DNA from: Verrucomicrobiota bacterium
Lineage (GTDB): Bacteria > Verrucomicrobiota > Verrucomicrobiia > Limisphaerales > VHCN01
Assembly (NCBI GenBank): GCA_016871675.1
Contig: VHCN01000017.1
Location: forward strand, 1 to 60,918
Length of the DNA: 60,918 bases
Reading direction: 5' to 3'
Shown piece after piece: positions 8,801-17,161 of the stretch. How positions within the stretch are numbered: position 1 is the stretch's first letter; each line of letters begins with the position of its first letter. The position numbers and the translations under genes are program-made. The notes beneath the pieces were generated by a model that did not search any database, was not told where the DNA came from, and saw only the letters and a program-made list of their open reading frames with translations.

Positions 8801-11800
8801 CCATCTGGTGAAGGCTCTCGCCGAGTTTCTGCTGCTGTGCCGCGGCCTCGGTGAGCGCGGCCTTTTGGGCGGCGGCATCCTTGAGCGCGGACGCGGCGGC
8901 GAGCGCTTCCTGCGCCTTGGGCGGCGGTTCGCGCAACATCGCGATCGCGTCGTCGGCGTCGCGCGAGCGCTCGCGTCCCGCGGGCGTCGCGAGGTCCTGC
9001 ACGTTGGCGTCGCGGCGGACGGCCTGCTGCAATTCGTCCACTTGCTTGTTCAGCGCGTCCTGCCCCGCGGCGAGCCGGCGAGCGTCGTCGCGCGCGGCGT
9101 CATTGCCCGATGGTTGCTGGACGGCGCGCGTGGCCTTTTCCATTTCCTGCGCGGCGCGGGCGAGGCCGGACATCATCTCGCTGAGGCGGGGCGCGGATTG
9201 GTCGATGCGCGAGCGCGCCTCGGCGAGCGCGGGCTCGGCTTCGTTGCGCGCCTGCTGGACCGCGTCGGCGAGCTTGTCGAGTTTTGCGCTGGCGTCGGCG
9301 GGGCGTTTGGCCGCCATCTGGCGGTCGAGCATTTCGCGGTCGAGTTCGGAGGCGAGCGGATGGCGCGAAGCGTCCAGCGCGGCTTTCGTCGCCTTCTCGG
9401 GCAGGCCCGCGGCGCGGACTTCCTTGGGGACGGACTGAAGGCGCTTCGATGCCCATTCCCAATCGCGTGTGCGGCCGGACGCGGCGTCGGGGGAGTCCTT
9501 CTCCCAACGCTCGGCCCGCGCAAGCTGGCCGAGGGCATTGTTGAGTTCGCTGATCTGGCGGCCCCCTTCGAGGGTGCGCACGGAGCGCTCCATCTCGCGA
9601 AGCGCCTCGGCCTGCCTGGCCATGTCGGCGCTCGCCGCGGCGCGCATCGAGTCGAGTGCCTGCGCGGCTTTCGTGAGGTCGGCTGTGAATTGTGCGTCGG
9701 TGTCACGGCGAAGTTCCTCGGCCGTGGCGCGGTCCTTCAACTGCTGGATGGCGGCCTGCATCTGCTCGTCGGCGCGGGCGAACTGGCGTTTCGCCTGCGC
9801 ATCGAGGAACGGCGACTCGGCGCCGCGTTCCCGCAACGCGCCGGCTTTCTTCGCGGTGTCGGCGGCGACGTCGGCCTCCTTGCGCGCGGCCTCGAGCTTG
9901 TTCGCGGATGCACCGGCGATGCGGGCGAGATCCTCGCGGGCCTTGTCGCCGCGGGCGGCGAGTTCCTTCGCGAGCGGGCGCAATTCCGTCGCGGCCAGCT
10001 CGACGCCGCGCTGCAGGTTGCGCGCGGCGGGGAGCAACTCGGACGCGGGTTGGTTCGTCCCGACGGCCTTCTCCATCTGGACGCGCGAGAGTTTGAGCAA
10101 GTCCTGCGCGCGCCCGGCGCGTTCGGCGATGCCGCGCGGCGCGTGCTTGCGGAGCGGCCCGAACTGATCCTCGGCGGCGGCGGCTTCCTTGACCGCGCCC
10201 GCTTGGCGTCGCGCGAGCCGTGTGTAGGCCTGCGGGTCGGATTGCACCTCGGCGGCGGCGCGTGTGTTGATCTTGTCCTGCTCGCGGGCGAGGTAACCAA
10301 GGTGTTCGATGAGCGCATCGGCCTCCGCGCCGGCGAGCAGGTCGCGGTGCGAGCCCTCGATGAGCGCCGCGTTGTCCGCAAGCTGCGAGGTGGAGCGGGT
10401 GGCCTCGTTGAGCGCGGTGTTGTCGGCGGCGGCGTTTCCCTTGTTCTGCGAAAGCCGGTCGAGGTCGCTGCGCGCGGAGCCGAGGGCGCCGTGACGGAGT
10501 TCGCTGAGGGCGCGCGCGAGGGTGGTCAAGTCGGCAGCCTCGCGGCCGGGCGGGGCGGATTTCAAGGCTTCGCGCGTGAGCGCGGCGGCGCGGTCGAGGT
10601 GGCGCTCGAGTTCGGCGGCGGCCTTCGACGCGGCGGCGAGCACTTGCTGGCGCTGCAGCGGGTCGCCGCCGCGAATCTTCTGCGCCGCGTCGAACGCAAT
10701 GGACCGCCGCAACTCGGACGCGCCGACCACGACGCCGGAGAGCGAGTCGTGCAGTGCGCGCTTCGAGTCGAGCGCGGCAAGTCGCGTCGTGTCGAAGCCC
10801 GCGGAACCGATGACGACGTGCAGCGTCGCGGACTCGGCGCGGCTGCCCTTCAAGTCGACGGCGGCGAGCTTGGTGTGGACGCGGTCGCCCGGAGAGACCC
10901 CGAGCTGGAGCAAGTCCCACCGGCGCGAGACGGGCGCGTTTGTTCCGGCGTTTTCCGCGACGAGTGTCTCGGCCCATGGGCCGTCGTTGATTTGGACGAG
11001 CTGGAATACTTTCGCGAGGCCGACGTCGTCGGATGCCGCGCCCAGCAAGGTCACGACCTCCTCGGAGCGCGCGATGAAGTCCTGGCGCGGTGATTCGATG
11101 ACAACGCGGGGCACGAGGTCGGCGAGCGGGCGGATTTCGTAGACGGGGCTGAACTTGTTCTCGAAGCCCGTCTCCGCGGCGACGAGTTGCACCCGGTAAG
11201 TCGCGGCGACGATGACGGGAACTTGCGCCGTGAGCGTGGGCGCGGAGGACACGGGAAGCTGGATGCGGTTTGTCACGCTCTTCGCCTCGATGGAGATGGA
11301 CGCCTCGCGGACGGGTTGGTTGAGGTGCAGCGTGAGATCGACGCGAGAACCCTCGAGCGCCGTGAGGTCACCATTCTCCTCGCTGACGGCGCGCGGCGGG
11401 AGCTTCGTGTAATCGGGTGAATGGAAGACCTTGTCGAAGCGCGCGACGTGCGGCCGCGGGCGTATGCGGAGCTGGAACTTCCCCGTCATCGCGTCGCGCG
11501 CGCGGATGCGAAACTCCACGGCGCCGCCGCCGAGCGGGAGTGTGGTGCCGTATTGCCGGCCTTGCAGCAGCGGCATCGCGACCTGCTCGCGTGGCGCGTC
11601 CTTCGGGAATGATTCGAGCACCACCTTGTCCGGTTCCGGCCCGGTGACTTCGACGACGATCGGCAGGCTGTCGCCCTGCGCGTGGAAGGCGTGGATGTCC
11701 GCGGGCTCGACAAGCCGCAATTGCGTGAGCGAGACGCGCTCGAGATTCGCAGCCGGCGCGAGCGCGCGGGCGACGAGCCGCTCGTAGCGCAGTCCGGGCA

Positions 11801-12290
11801 CGAAGAACAGTCCGGTGACAATGGCCACGGCAATCGCCGCGCCGCGGAGCCACACCGCGATGAGCTGCGGCGGGAGCAGCGAGTCCATTTGCAGGTCTCG
11901 CAAGCGATCGGAAACCCCCGCTTGCACGAGCTGGCGAAACTCGGGCGAATCGTGACTCGGCGCGGACTGGCCGAGTTCGACTGCGGAGAGCAAGTCCTCG
12001 CGCAAGTCGGGCGCGGCCTTCTCGACGAGGCGCGCGACCTGGCGCGAGTCCGGCACGCGCAGCAAAAGCCGCACGCAGAAAAACCAGACGACGAGTGCCG
12101 TGGAAAGATAGACCGCGCCGCTGATGGCGAGCCGCGCAGGCTCGGGCAGCACGAAGAGCCAGTCCACGAGCGCCGCGACCGTCAGCGCGGCCAGGAAGGT
12201 GATGAGCCCGCCGCACAAGCCGCGCAGCAGCACGAGCCCGCGCCATCGCCGCGCAAAGGCGTCGAGCTGGCTAGCGATGATCGGATCCAT
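5895..12290 (-). CDS. Giant DUF4175-like membrane protein with coiled coils and Q/S/G-rich linker
   Basis: The protein is about 2131 residues from the ATG at 12290 (MDPIIASQLDAFARRW). Three membrane segments lie near residues 23-42, 50-72 and 138-158. The motif VARLVEKAAPDLREDLLSAVEL between the second and third is typical of DUF4175-like proteins. A periplasmic beta-rich region follows (about 200-450), then some 1200 residues of heptad-like Ala/Arg/Glu/Gln-rich helices. Residues about 1690-1950 form an almost uncharged Gln/Ser/Gly/Ala/Pro linker, followed by a charged tail ending in ELYFKVVAEKARERK. The family is often encoded in MoxR-type AAA/VWA operons, but neither partner is present here. 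A nine-alanine run comes from a GCGGCC microrepeat near 7378-7404. Function is unknown; a structural or mechanosensory role spanning the periplasm is inference. Confidence 0.85.
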   Translation of the reverse strand: MDPIIASQLDAFARRWRGLVLLRGLCGGLITFLAALTVAALVDWLFVLPEPARLAISGAVYLSTALVVWFFCVRLLLRVPDSRQVARLVEKAAPDLREDLLSAVELGQSAPSHDSPEFRQLVQAGVSDRLRDLQMDSLLPPQLIAVWLRGAAIAVAIVTGLFFVPGLRYERLVARALAPAANLERVSLTQLRLVEPADIHAFHAQGDSLPIVVEVTGPEPDKVVLESFPKDAPREQVAMPLLQGRQYGTTLPLGGGAVEFRIRARDAMTGKFQLRIRPRPHVARFDKVFHSPDYTKLPPRAVSEENGDLTALEGSRVDLTLHLNQPVREASISIEAKSVTNRIQLPVSSAPTLTAQVPVIVAATYRVQLVAAETGFENKFSPVYEIRPLADLVPRVVIESPRQDFIARSEEVVTLLGAASDDVGLAKVFQLVQINDGPWAETLVAENAGTNAPVSRRWDLLQLGVSPGDRVHTKLAAVDLKGSRAESATLHVVIGSAGFDTTRLAALDSKRALHDSLSGVVVGASELRRSIAFDAAQKIRGGDPLQRQQVLAAASKAAAELERHLDRAAALTREALKSAPPGREAADLTTLARALSELRHGALGSARSDLDRLSQNKGNAAADNTALNEATRSTSQLADNAALIEGSHRDLLAGAEADALIEHLGYLAREQDKINTRAAAEVQSDPQAYTRLARRQAGAVKEAAAAEDQFGPLRKHAPRGIAERAGRAQDLLKLSRVQMEKAVGTNQPASELLPAARNLQRGVELAATELRPLAKELAARGDKAREDLARIAGASANKLEAARKEADVAADTAKKAGALRERGAESPFLDAQAKRQFARADEQMQAAIQQLKDRATAEELRRDTDAQFTADLTKAAQALDSMRAAASADMARQAEALREMERSVRTLEGGRQISELNNALGQLARAERWEKDSPDAASGRTRDWEWASKRLQSVPKEVRAAGLPEKATKAALDASRHPLASELDREMLDRQMAAKRPADASAKLDKLADAVQQARNEAEPALAEARSRIDQSAPRLSEMMSGLARAAQEMEKATRAVQQPSGNDAARDDARRLAAGQDALNKQVDELQQAVRRDANVQDLATPAGRERSRDADDAIAMLREPPPKAQEALAAASALKDAAAQKAALTEAAAQQQKLGESLHQMAQHYAAMEAGRDPAATRAALRRAEEELGVKDSLDRNYDTVQKLNELMQKSDRERLTELEDQLRRNNAMRQELGQVGRETLEDARAALASAAQRQADIPRRLAEAARGEAERGNAPAQIAQLVARARRLVTNDLPPLNRELSDVKVFITSEINRAQAGLNTAISRVPADLSRPPEQLARSVGEMIPNLQVAATEMQTAANRVRAMQQIARTPEMTQGIQSAQPKVAHVAGETAQLVALAQQLAAALTNRVSPDQAMARAATEQMNLANEVAQAGADIQRAGRHESRLGTPQGEALQQIGRETAQTAQEPMRAALDALGPASSLVAARQAMETAQRQLEQQNAALARALNEPPPLQSAQAGPPTQPPGAQVARTNRVELPDLVRELTERLGALATNAFPAVVRAAKEGRAGADTELERVHTPLKAAAALAPTNFFQPTLPLAREVNAIFPPLRQATNEFVAATNKLAQAAAAAAAAATPQELVALRTATTEGGAASAEATDLYFLAQRVVVALLNPNDPAVVQRAVDASNTGREQAQRAASGQQNPGGMANNPGQPPQGSQAQGLQPQGPQPESGQQQGGQPSAQHSQSQQPQPPAGQQSAQQRPSQPGAQQPGAQQSASAQPNSQQGHPPTGAQQPSQPGSQGQQSRLGTGTQSSQRGSQSGAQPDPQQGAQQGAQPSGQQASAQQGSQQGGQQSGQNSAQQPAPSGAQPAASQQGSQQGSGAGRGQGAGAGQGAGQGNGQSGSGGSQGAQSGRGGGAQGGQSQGSQQGQGGSQGQSQSGGAGQGGASFSPTQSRWMARGLDQLDAQMNPPAGMMQAPGPGPEGRGSKAGTKGSPERNSPGPPGGSDGTGGAASKSNKSSTEALQEAMKSQKSEMMSARAKGSVPGESGPDSDDEAPGSGTGNFSPARGGGAKGMLPGEVARDGGDWGRLPPKVAQGLAEGQREGVAGEFRQQVELYFKVVAEKARERK

Positions 12291-12540
12291 GGCGATGCAC
12301 CGGACTCCAGCCGCCCGGGGAATTGGAACCAAAACCGTGGACTTCATTCCACGCCTGGCCGTGAGCCGCGCCAACCTCGCGGAACTGGCCTTTGCCCGCG
12401 AGTTGATCCGACCGGAGTTTCCATGCGACGAGGTCCGTCATGGTCGGCCGGAATCCCGCGCAGCCGCACGAGCCGACGACGCAGACGGCGACCGCCGACT
12501 TGAGCCACGCGCGGGCCGGGAGGTTCGTCGAGACCGTCAT
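12271..12540 (-). CDS. Small putative lipoprotein
   Basis: A short frame of 89 residues from an ATG at 12540 (another ATG at 12555 adds five residues). It has a positive N-terminus and a hydrophobic stretch ending in VVGSC, which fits a lipobox, followed by a short soluble part with no recognised domain. Its 3' end overlaps the start of the giant DUF4175-like gene by 20 bp, which suggests translational coupling at the head of the operon. It has no family assignment, and the frame may be fortuitous. The hydrophobic-then-cysteine arrangement is the main support. Confidence 0.45.
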   Translation of the reverse strand: MTVSTNLPARAWLKSAVAVCVVGSCGCAGFRPTMTDLVAWKLRSDQLAGKGQFREVGAAHGQAWNEVHGFGSNSPGGWSPVHRHGSDHR

Positions 12541-12572
12541 GTGCGAAGGGCTCATTGCTAGCTCTGGTGCAG

Positions 12573-12886
12573 ACTAACACGCGCGACCGACGGATGGGAA
12601 CGGGAAAGAGCGATTGCCCGCTCGGGTCTTTCATGGATGCGGGCGGGCGGCACGGCCGCCCGTTCACGCCGGAAAACCGGGAAGATTTGCATTGCGCGGC
12701 CCCCCTGCCCTGTTAGTTTCCCGCCCTTCGCGCCGGGCGGATCGGCCCCACGGCGCGCTGGAAACGGCCTCAACAGTCCCGCCACCGTGTGGCGGCGGGC
12801 GGCCACAACAACATCCAACATCAATCCCGAGTTCGCGGGATGGCCTGCGCGGCGCGACCGACGCAGGCTCGCAACCAAAGAACAAC
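12573..12886 (+). promoter_or_regulatory. rpsB leader with two stem-loops and tentative promoter
   Basis: The region lies upstream of rpsB and divergent from the lipoprotein/DUF4175 operon. A tentative sigma-70-like promoter has TTGCAT at 12687-12692, an 18-bp spacer and TGTTAG at 12711-12716; the -10 match is weak. Downstream are two perfect 6-bp stems. CCGCCC/GGGCGG occupies 12721-12740 and TGTGGC/GCCACA occupies 12788-12807. A 170-nt structured leader before rpsB is consistent with ribosomal-protein autoregulation, but the conserved core of known S2 leaders was not recognised. Confidence 0.35.
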
Positions 12887-13678
12887 ATGATCAGCGTTGG
12901 CATCAAGGAACTGCTCGAAGCCGGCGTCCATTTCGGACACCAGACCCGCCGTTGGAACCCGAAGATGAAGCGCTTCATCTTCGACGCCCGCAACGGCATC
13001 CACATCATCGACCTGAGCCAGACCGTGAAGCAGCTGGATGACGCCTGCACGTTCCTCGGCAGCGTCGTCGGCAAGGGGGGAGAAATCCTGTTCGTCGGCA
13101 CCAAGAAACAAGCCCAGGAAGCCGTCAAGGAAACCGCGCGCGCAACCGGCCAGCCGTTCGTCACCGGCCGCTGGCTCGGGGGCACGCTGACCAATTTCAA
13201 GACCGTCCGCAAATCCATCAAGCGCCTGACCGAACTTGAGCGCATGGAAGCCGACGGCACCATCGGCCAATACGGAAAACAGGAGCAATCCGCCAACCGC
13301 CGCGAAGCCGCGCGCATCCTCAAGAACTTCGAGGGCATCCGCGACATGGACGGCCTCCCCGACGCCATGTTCGCCGTCGACATCAAGCGCGAGCACAACG
13401 CCGTTGCCGAAGCCCGCCGGCTCCGCATCCCCATTGTCGCCATCGTCGACACCAACTGCGACCCCGACCTCGTCGATTACCCGATCGCCGGCAACGACGA
13501 CGCACTCCGTTCCGTGCGCATGATCTTTTCCACCGTCGCGCAGGCCGTCACGCAGGCCAAGGCCGAGTATGAGGCGAAATACGGCCGCAAACCCGCGCAA
13601 CCGGAAGCGCCCGCGGCCGAGGTCGCGCCCGCACCGGCTCCCGCGCCCGAAACCGTCGCAGTCGCCGCCACCGCGTAA
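12887..13678 (+). CDS. rpsB: 30S ribosomal protein S2
   Basis: This 263-residue protein begins MISVGIKELLEAGVHFGHQ, the canonical S2 N-terminus. Family blocks follow in order: RRWNPKMKRFIF, GRWLGGTLTNF, LPDAMFAVD and VAIVDTNCDPDLVDYPI. Like many bacterial S2 proteins it has a C-terminal extension, here Ala/Pro-rich (about residues 235-263) and probably disordered. S2 binds 16S rRNA near the head-body junction of the 30S subunit. The ATG at 12887 is fixed by the conserved N-terminus; upstream in-frame sequence is not protein-like. The gene is followed by tsf 93 bp downstream, the usual rpsB-tsf pairing; pyrH and frr, which often follow, are absent. Confidence 0.97.
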   Translation: MISVGIKELLEAGVHFGHQTRRWNPKMKRFIFDARNGIHIIDLSQTVKQLDDACTFLGSVVGKGGEILFVGTKKQAQEAVKETARATGQPFVTGRWLGGTLTNFKTVRKSIKRLTELERMEADGTIGQYGKQEQSANRREAARILKNFEGIRDMDGLPDAMFAVDIKREHNAVAEARRLRIPIVAIVDTNCDPDLVDYPIAGNDDALRSVRMIFSTVAQAVTQAKAEYEAKYGRKPAQPEAPAAEVAPAPAPAPETVAVAATA

Positions 13679-13771
13679 CGCGCACCGATCTTCGCGGCCG
13701 TCGCGGGCTCAAACCGTCCGGCGTTCGACGCATCCTCCATCCCAACCCCAACCCCTCACTCTCCAACCCTC

Positions 13772-14629
13772 ATGGCAGAAATCACCGCATCCGCCGTCGC
13801 CAAGCTCCGTGAAATGACCGGCGCCGGCCTCATGGAATGCAAGAAGTCCCTTGTGGAAACCCACGGCGACATCGAGGCCGCCGTGGACTTGCTGCGCAAA
13901 CGCGGAGTCGCGAGCGCCGCGAAGAAGGCCTCGCGCGCCGCGAACGAAGGTGTCATCTCCCAGCACATCGTCAACGGCGGCCGCGCGGGCGTCATCGTCG
14001 AGATCAACTGCGAGACCGACTTCGTGGCGAAGAACGAGACCTTCCGCGCCTGGTGCGATGACATCGCGCGGAAGATCGCCACCGAATCCGGCACCTCCCT
14101 TGAGACCGGCCTGGAGGCCGACCGCGTCGCCGCCGTCGCCAAGATTGGCGAGAACATCAAGATATCCCGCCACCAGCGCTTCGAGGTTCAGGGCAGCGGC
14201 CTCGTCGCCGCCTACATCCACACCGGCGCGAAAGTCGGCGTGCTCGTCGAAGTCGGCGCGGGTAATCCCGCCACCGTTTCCGGGGACGCCTTCAAACAGC
14301 TCGTCCGCGACATCACCCTGCAAATCGCGGCGGCCAGCCCCACGGCGATCCGCCGCGCCGAAGTTCCGGCCACGCTCGTCCAGAAGGAAAAGGAGATCAT
14401 CGCGCAAAGCGACTCCGTGAAGGGTAAGCCCGCGCAGGCGATGACCAAGATCATCGAAGGCAAGCTCAACAAATTCTACGAGAACTCCTGCCTCCTGGAG
14501 CAGGGCTTCGTGAAGAACCCCGACCTCAAGGTCGAGGCCCACGTCGCCTCCGTGTCCAAGCAAATCGGCGACGAGATCACCCTCCGCAGATTCGTGCGTT
14601 TCCAGGTCGGCGACGCCCCGGCGGCTTGA
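13772..14629 (+). CDS. tsf: Elongation factor Ts
   Basis: This 285-residue protein begins MAEITASAVAKLREMTGAG. The N-terminal UBA-like domain includes GAGLMECKKSL. The family signature TDFVAKN lies at residues 82-88 and contains the Asp-Phe pair that wedges into EF-Tu during GDP release. A dimerisation-type core and a C-terminal module follow, and the length matches long EF-Ts forms. The factor catalyses GDP/GTP exchange on EF-Tu in the cytoplasm. It is probably co-transcribed with rpsB. Confidence 0.97.
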   Translation: MAEITASAVAKLREMTGAGLMECKKSLVETHGDIEAAVDLLRKRGVASAAKKASRAANEGVISQHIVNGGRAGVIVEINCETDFVAKNETFRAWCDDIARKIATESGTSLETGLEADRVAAVAKIGENIKISRHQRFEVQGSGLVAAYIHTGAKVGVLVEVGAGNPATVSGDAFKQLVRDITLQIAAASPTAIRRAEVPATLVQKEKEIIAQSDSVKGKPAQAMTKIIEGKLNKFYENSCLLEQGFVKNPDLKVEAHVASVSKQIGDEITLRRFVRFQVGDAPAA

Positions 14630-14639
14630 GCGGCCGCGG

Positions 14640-15069
14640 TGAACGTGTGCGCCTTGGGGCTGCGGGGCAACGCGCGCCGGCACCAAGGTCGGCGACACGG
14701 CATTTCGACGTCGGAATCTGCGAGTGAAGGCGGCGCGGTGCTGTGCGTCGCTTCCCCCCGCACGACAAAAGTCCGGTGCCCTTCGCACCACGTCTCGGCG
14801 CGCCAGTGCAGCACCACGAAACTCCCATCCGCCCGCGCCAGCGCTGCCGCGAAGCTCCAAACCGCGACGCCGTTCTCCACCCGGTTGGGTTCGCCGAGCG
14901 GCCGGCCCGTCGCCTCGAACAACTGCCACACGAGCGAACCGCCCTTTTGCCAACCCGTGCCCTCGGCCCACGCGAGCAGGCGTTCTCCCTTGGGGTTCAC
15001 GGCGACTGACGGCTTGCCCGTCGCCGGGTTGATCTCCGCGAAATGGATGTGGCCCGCCGGGTCACACGC
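14640..15069 (-). pseudogene. C-terminal remnant of a sialidase-like / beta-propeller protein
   Basis: Directly after the marC stop, and in the same frame, sequence reads as good protein with no start codon at its head: HIHFAEINPATGKPS, then LLAWAEGTGWQKGG, LVWQLFEATGRPLGE, and FVVLHWR. This resembles the end of exported planctomycete/verrucomicrobial beta-propeller (sialidase-fold) hypothetical proteins. After about position 14790 the frame becomes arginine-rich and non-protein-like, and it would run antisense into tsf. I read this as the tail of a gene whose 5' part was deleted. An ATG at 15000 could allow a short peptide, but there is no signal peptide. Confidence 0.5.
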
Positions 15070-15711
15070 TCACTTCACCACGCCGTGCTCCTTCAACAAC
15101 GCCACGACGCCGTTGATCATGAACTGAAACGCGACGGCCGCGAGCAGCAGCCCCATCACCCGCGCGAAGATGCGCATCGCGATCGGGCTGATCCAGTTCG
15201 CCCCGCGCGCGGCGAGCTTGAAGATGAAGTAGCTCACGACGCACACCGCGACGATGCAGCCGTGGAGGGCGATCATCTGCTGGAGCGTCGCGGCCTGGTT
15301 GTGCAGCAGGATGGCCGTGGAAATCGCGCCCGGCCCGGCGAGCATCGGCATGGCAAGCGGCGTGATTGCGATGTCGTCCTTCTCCGTGCCTGCGTGCGTC
15401 TCCTCGCTCGTCTCCTGCACGGTGGAGCGCCTCGCGCGCAGCATGTCGAGCGCGACCAGAAGCAGCACCACGCTCGAGGCCATCTGAAACGCCGGCACGC
15501 TGATGCCGAGAAATCGAAACACCCATTTGCCAACGATGGCGAACGTGACCAGCACCGCCGCCGCCACGATGCACGCCAGCCGCGCCATGCGTGTGCGTTG
15601 CTCGGGCGTGTCCCGGGGCGTCATCGCGAGGAACGCCGGGATCGTCGCGATCGGGTCCACGATCACGAACAACGAGCTGAACGCAAGCAGCGTGAAGGCG
15701 AACAACGTCAT
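15070..15711 (-). CDS. MarC-family integral membrane protein
   Basis: The protein has 213 residues and six predicted membrane segments. The first (TLLAFSSLFVIVDPIATIPAFLAMTP) carries the conserved VDPIATIPAFL motif of the MarC/UPF0056 family, repeated in modified form as ITPLAMPMLAGPGAISTAI in the second half. MarC proteins are inner-membrane proteins of unknown substrate; the old link to multiple antibiotic resistance is not supported experimentally. The ATG at 15711 overlaps the stop of the upstream ATP-grasp-like gene (ATGA), so translation is probably coupled. Confidence 0.9.
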   Translation of the reverse strand: MTLFAFTLLAFSSLFVIVDPIATIPAFLAMTPRDTPEQRTRMARLACIVAAAVLVTFAIVGKWVFRFLGISVPAFQMASSVVLLLVALDMLRARRSTVQETSEETHAGTEKDDIAITPLAMPMLAGPGAISTAILLHNQAATLQQMIALHGCIVAVCVVSYFIFKLAARGANWISPIAMRIFARVMGLLLAAVAFQFMINGVVALLKEHGVVK

Positions 15712-17123
15712 CCCGTCTCCTCCCCTTCCCCGCCCGCCGCGGCCTGCGCCCCGACCGCGCACGGCGCGAGGATGGCGTCCTTCATGCCGTGGATGATCTT
15801 CTTGTCCGCGGGGCAAATCGTGGCGAGCACGCCGCCGAGTTTCGCGCGGGCCGCGTCGTGTTCGCCGGACACAAAGTAGTAGGGACACAGCCGCACCCGC
15901 CCAGTCATCGGCACGGCCTCGCCTCGGTCGAAGTCGAACCACCGCGATTGAACCGCGCGCGGCTTGTGGTAGCGCTGCAGCACGAACGGCGTGCGCTCAA
16001 ACTCCGCGATCGCCCGGTCCACCGCCGCGCTCCAGTCGCCCGCCGACAGGTCGCAGCCGAGGAACACGCCGCGCGAACCCCACGCGTGCTCGGAGAAGCC
16101 GGACACTTTCAGAATCAATTCACGCTCGTGCTGCGAGAGAGCCTTGAGCTGTCGCCAGTCGGTGAGATTTAACTCGGGAATCGCCGCGTGCGCCGGCAGC
16201 GGCGCGGGATCCACGACCCACGAGAACGGCACGTGCGCGAGCAGGTGGTTGAAAAAGCCCGACCCCAATTCCTGCCGCCAGAAGTCGCGCAGGTTCCGGT
16301 TCCAGAGCAGCGCGAAGAGCATCTTCTCCTCGAACACCGGCTTGGGCGGCGGCGTGAGGCGGATGCGTTTCTCGTGCGCCGCTTTGAACAGGGACGCCGC
16401 GCCGGGGACGTTGGCCGCGTCGAACAATTCGAAGAACCGATACACCGCGTCGCCCGCCGCGAAGGCGGTGAACCCCGGTTCCTGAACCTGAATCCTCGAA
16501 CCGCCAACCTCCGCCGCGACCCACTCCATCTCGGGTCGATACGTGGCGGACTCCTCCGAGACCACAACGTGAACGCGGGGCGCCGCGCCGAAAATGCTCG
16601 TGAAACCGTCGAGCATTCCACCCGCGCCGCCGATCACTTCGACCGGGGCCGTTGTCCGCGAATCCGGTCCGTCGTCTCCCGGCCCGCTCGTCGCGCGCGA
16701 GTAAGTCTTGCCGAGCCACGCCGTGAGGCCGATGCCACCGGGGACGCTGTCGAGTTCGGTGATGCTGAAGCCCGACTCGGTGAGGAGAATGTCCGGGCGG
16801 ATGACGCGCGGCAGGTCGCTCTTGAACGCGTTGTCGCGCTGCAATTCAACCAGCGACGCGGGTTTGCCGAGGTCAAGCCAGCGCGCCACCCATGCCGGCT
16901 GCCTGCCCTCGACGCTCCGGCGATACAGCAGGTTCACCGCACGGTAGAATTGCAGGAGCACGCGGCCGAGTGATTCGAGTTCCGCCGCGAGTTCCTGCGG
17001 TATCGCGAAGGGCTCGGGCGCAATCCGCCACTGCTGGCCGGCGAACAGACCGCCTTCGGGCAGCGCGTCGCGGATGAGCCTCGCCCGCCCGGCGGCGGCG
17101 GGAATGTCGGGTGTGGACAGCAT
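15708..17123 (-). CDS. Conserved hypothetical protein, possibly ATP-grasp-like
   Basis: From the ATG at 17123 the product has 471 residues, with no signal peptide or membrane segment. Recognisable blocks are ITELDSVPGGIGLTAWLG (about residue 130), HAWGSRGVFLG (about 365), TPFVLQRYHKPR (about 395) and MTGRVRLCPYYFV (about 420). The last two resemble the end of circularly permuted ATP-grasp ligases of the glutathionylspermidine-synthase type, where acidic and Asn residues bind Mg-ATP, but I cannot map all catalytic residues. It lies 38 nt after the DHH phosphoesterase and is coupled to marC. The substrate is unknown. Confidence 0.72.
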   Translation of the reverse strand: MLSTPDIPAAAGRARLIRDALPEGGLFAGQQWRIAPEPFAIPQELAAELESLGRVLLQFYRAVNLLYRRSVEGRQPAWVARWLDLGKPASLVELQRDNAFKSDLPRVIRPDILLTESGFSITELDSVPGGIGLTAWLGKTYSRATSGPGDDGPDSRTTAPVEVIGGAGGMLDGFTSIFGAAPRVHVVVSEESATYRPEMEWVAAEVGGSRIQVQEPGFTAFAAGDAVYRFFELFDAANVPGAASLFKAAHEKRIRLTPPPKPVFEEKMLFALLWNRNLRDFWRQELGSGFFNHLLAHVPFSWVVDPAPLPAHAAIPELNLTDWRQLKALSQHERELILKVSGFSEHAWGSRGVFLGCDLSAGDWSAAVDRAIAEFERTPFVLQRYHKPRAVQSRWFDFDRGEAVPMTGRVRLCPYYFVSGEHDAARAKLGGVLATICPADKKIIHGMKDAILAPCAVGAQAAAGGEGEETG

Positions 17124-17161
17124 CGGGTCGGTCGATGATTGCCGCGACGAGGCTCGCGCAA

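Noticed and set aside
6957-11093. A 1378-codon open frame on the plus strand opposite the DUF4175-like gene
   Set aside because: It is extremely Arg/Leu/Gly-rich with no domain. It is an antisense artefact of GC-rich codons in the real gene, whose membrane segments and coiled coils are convincing.
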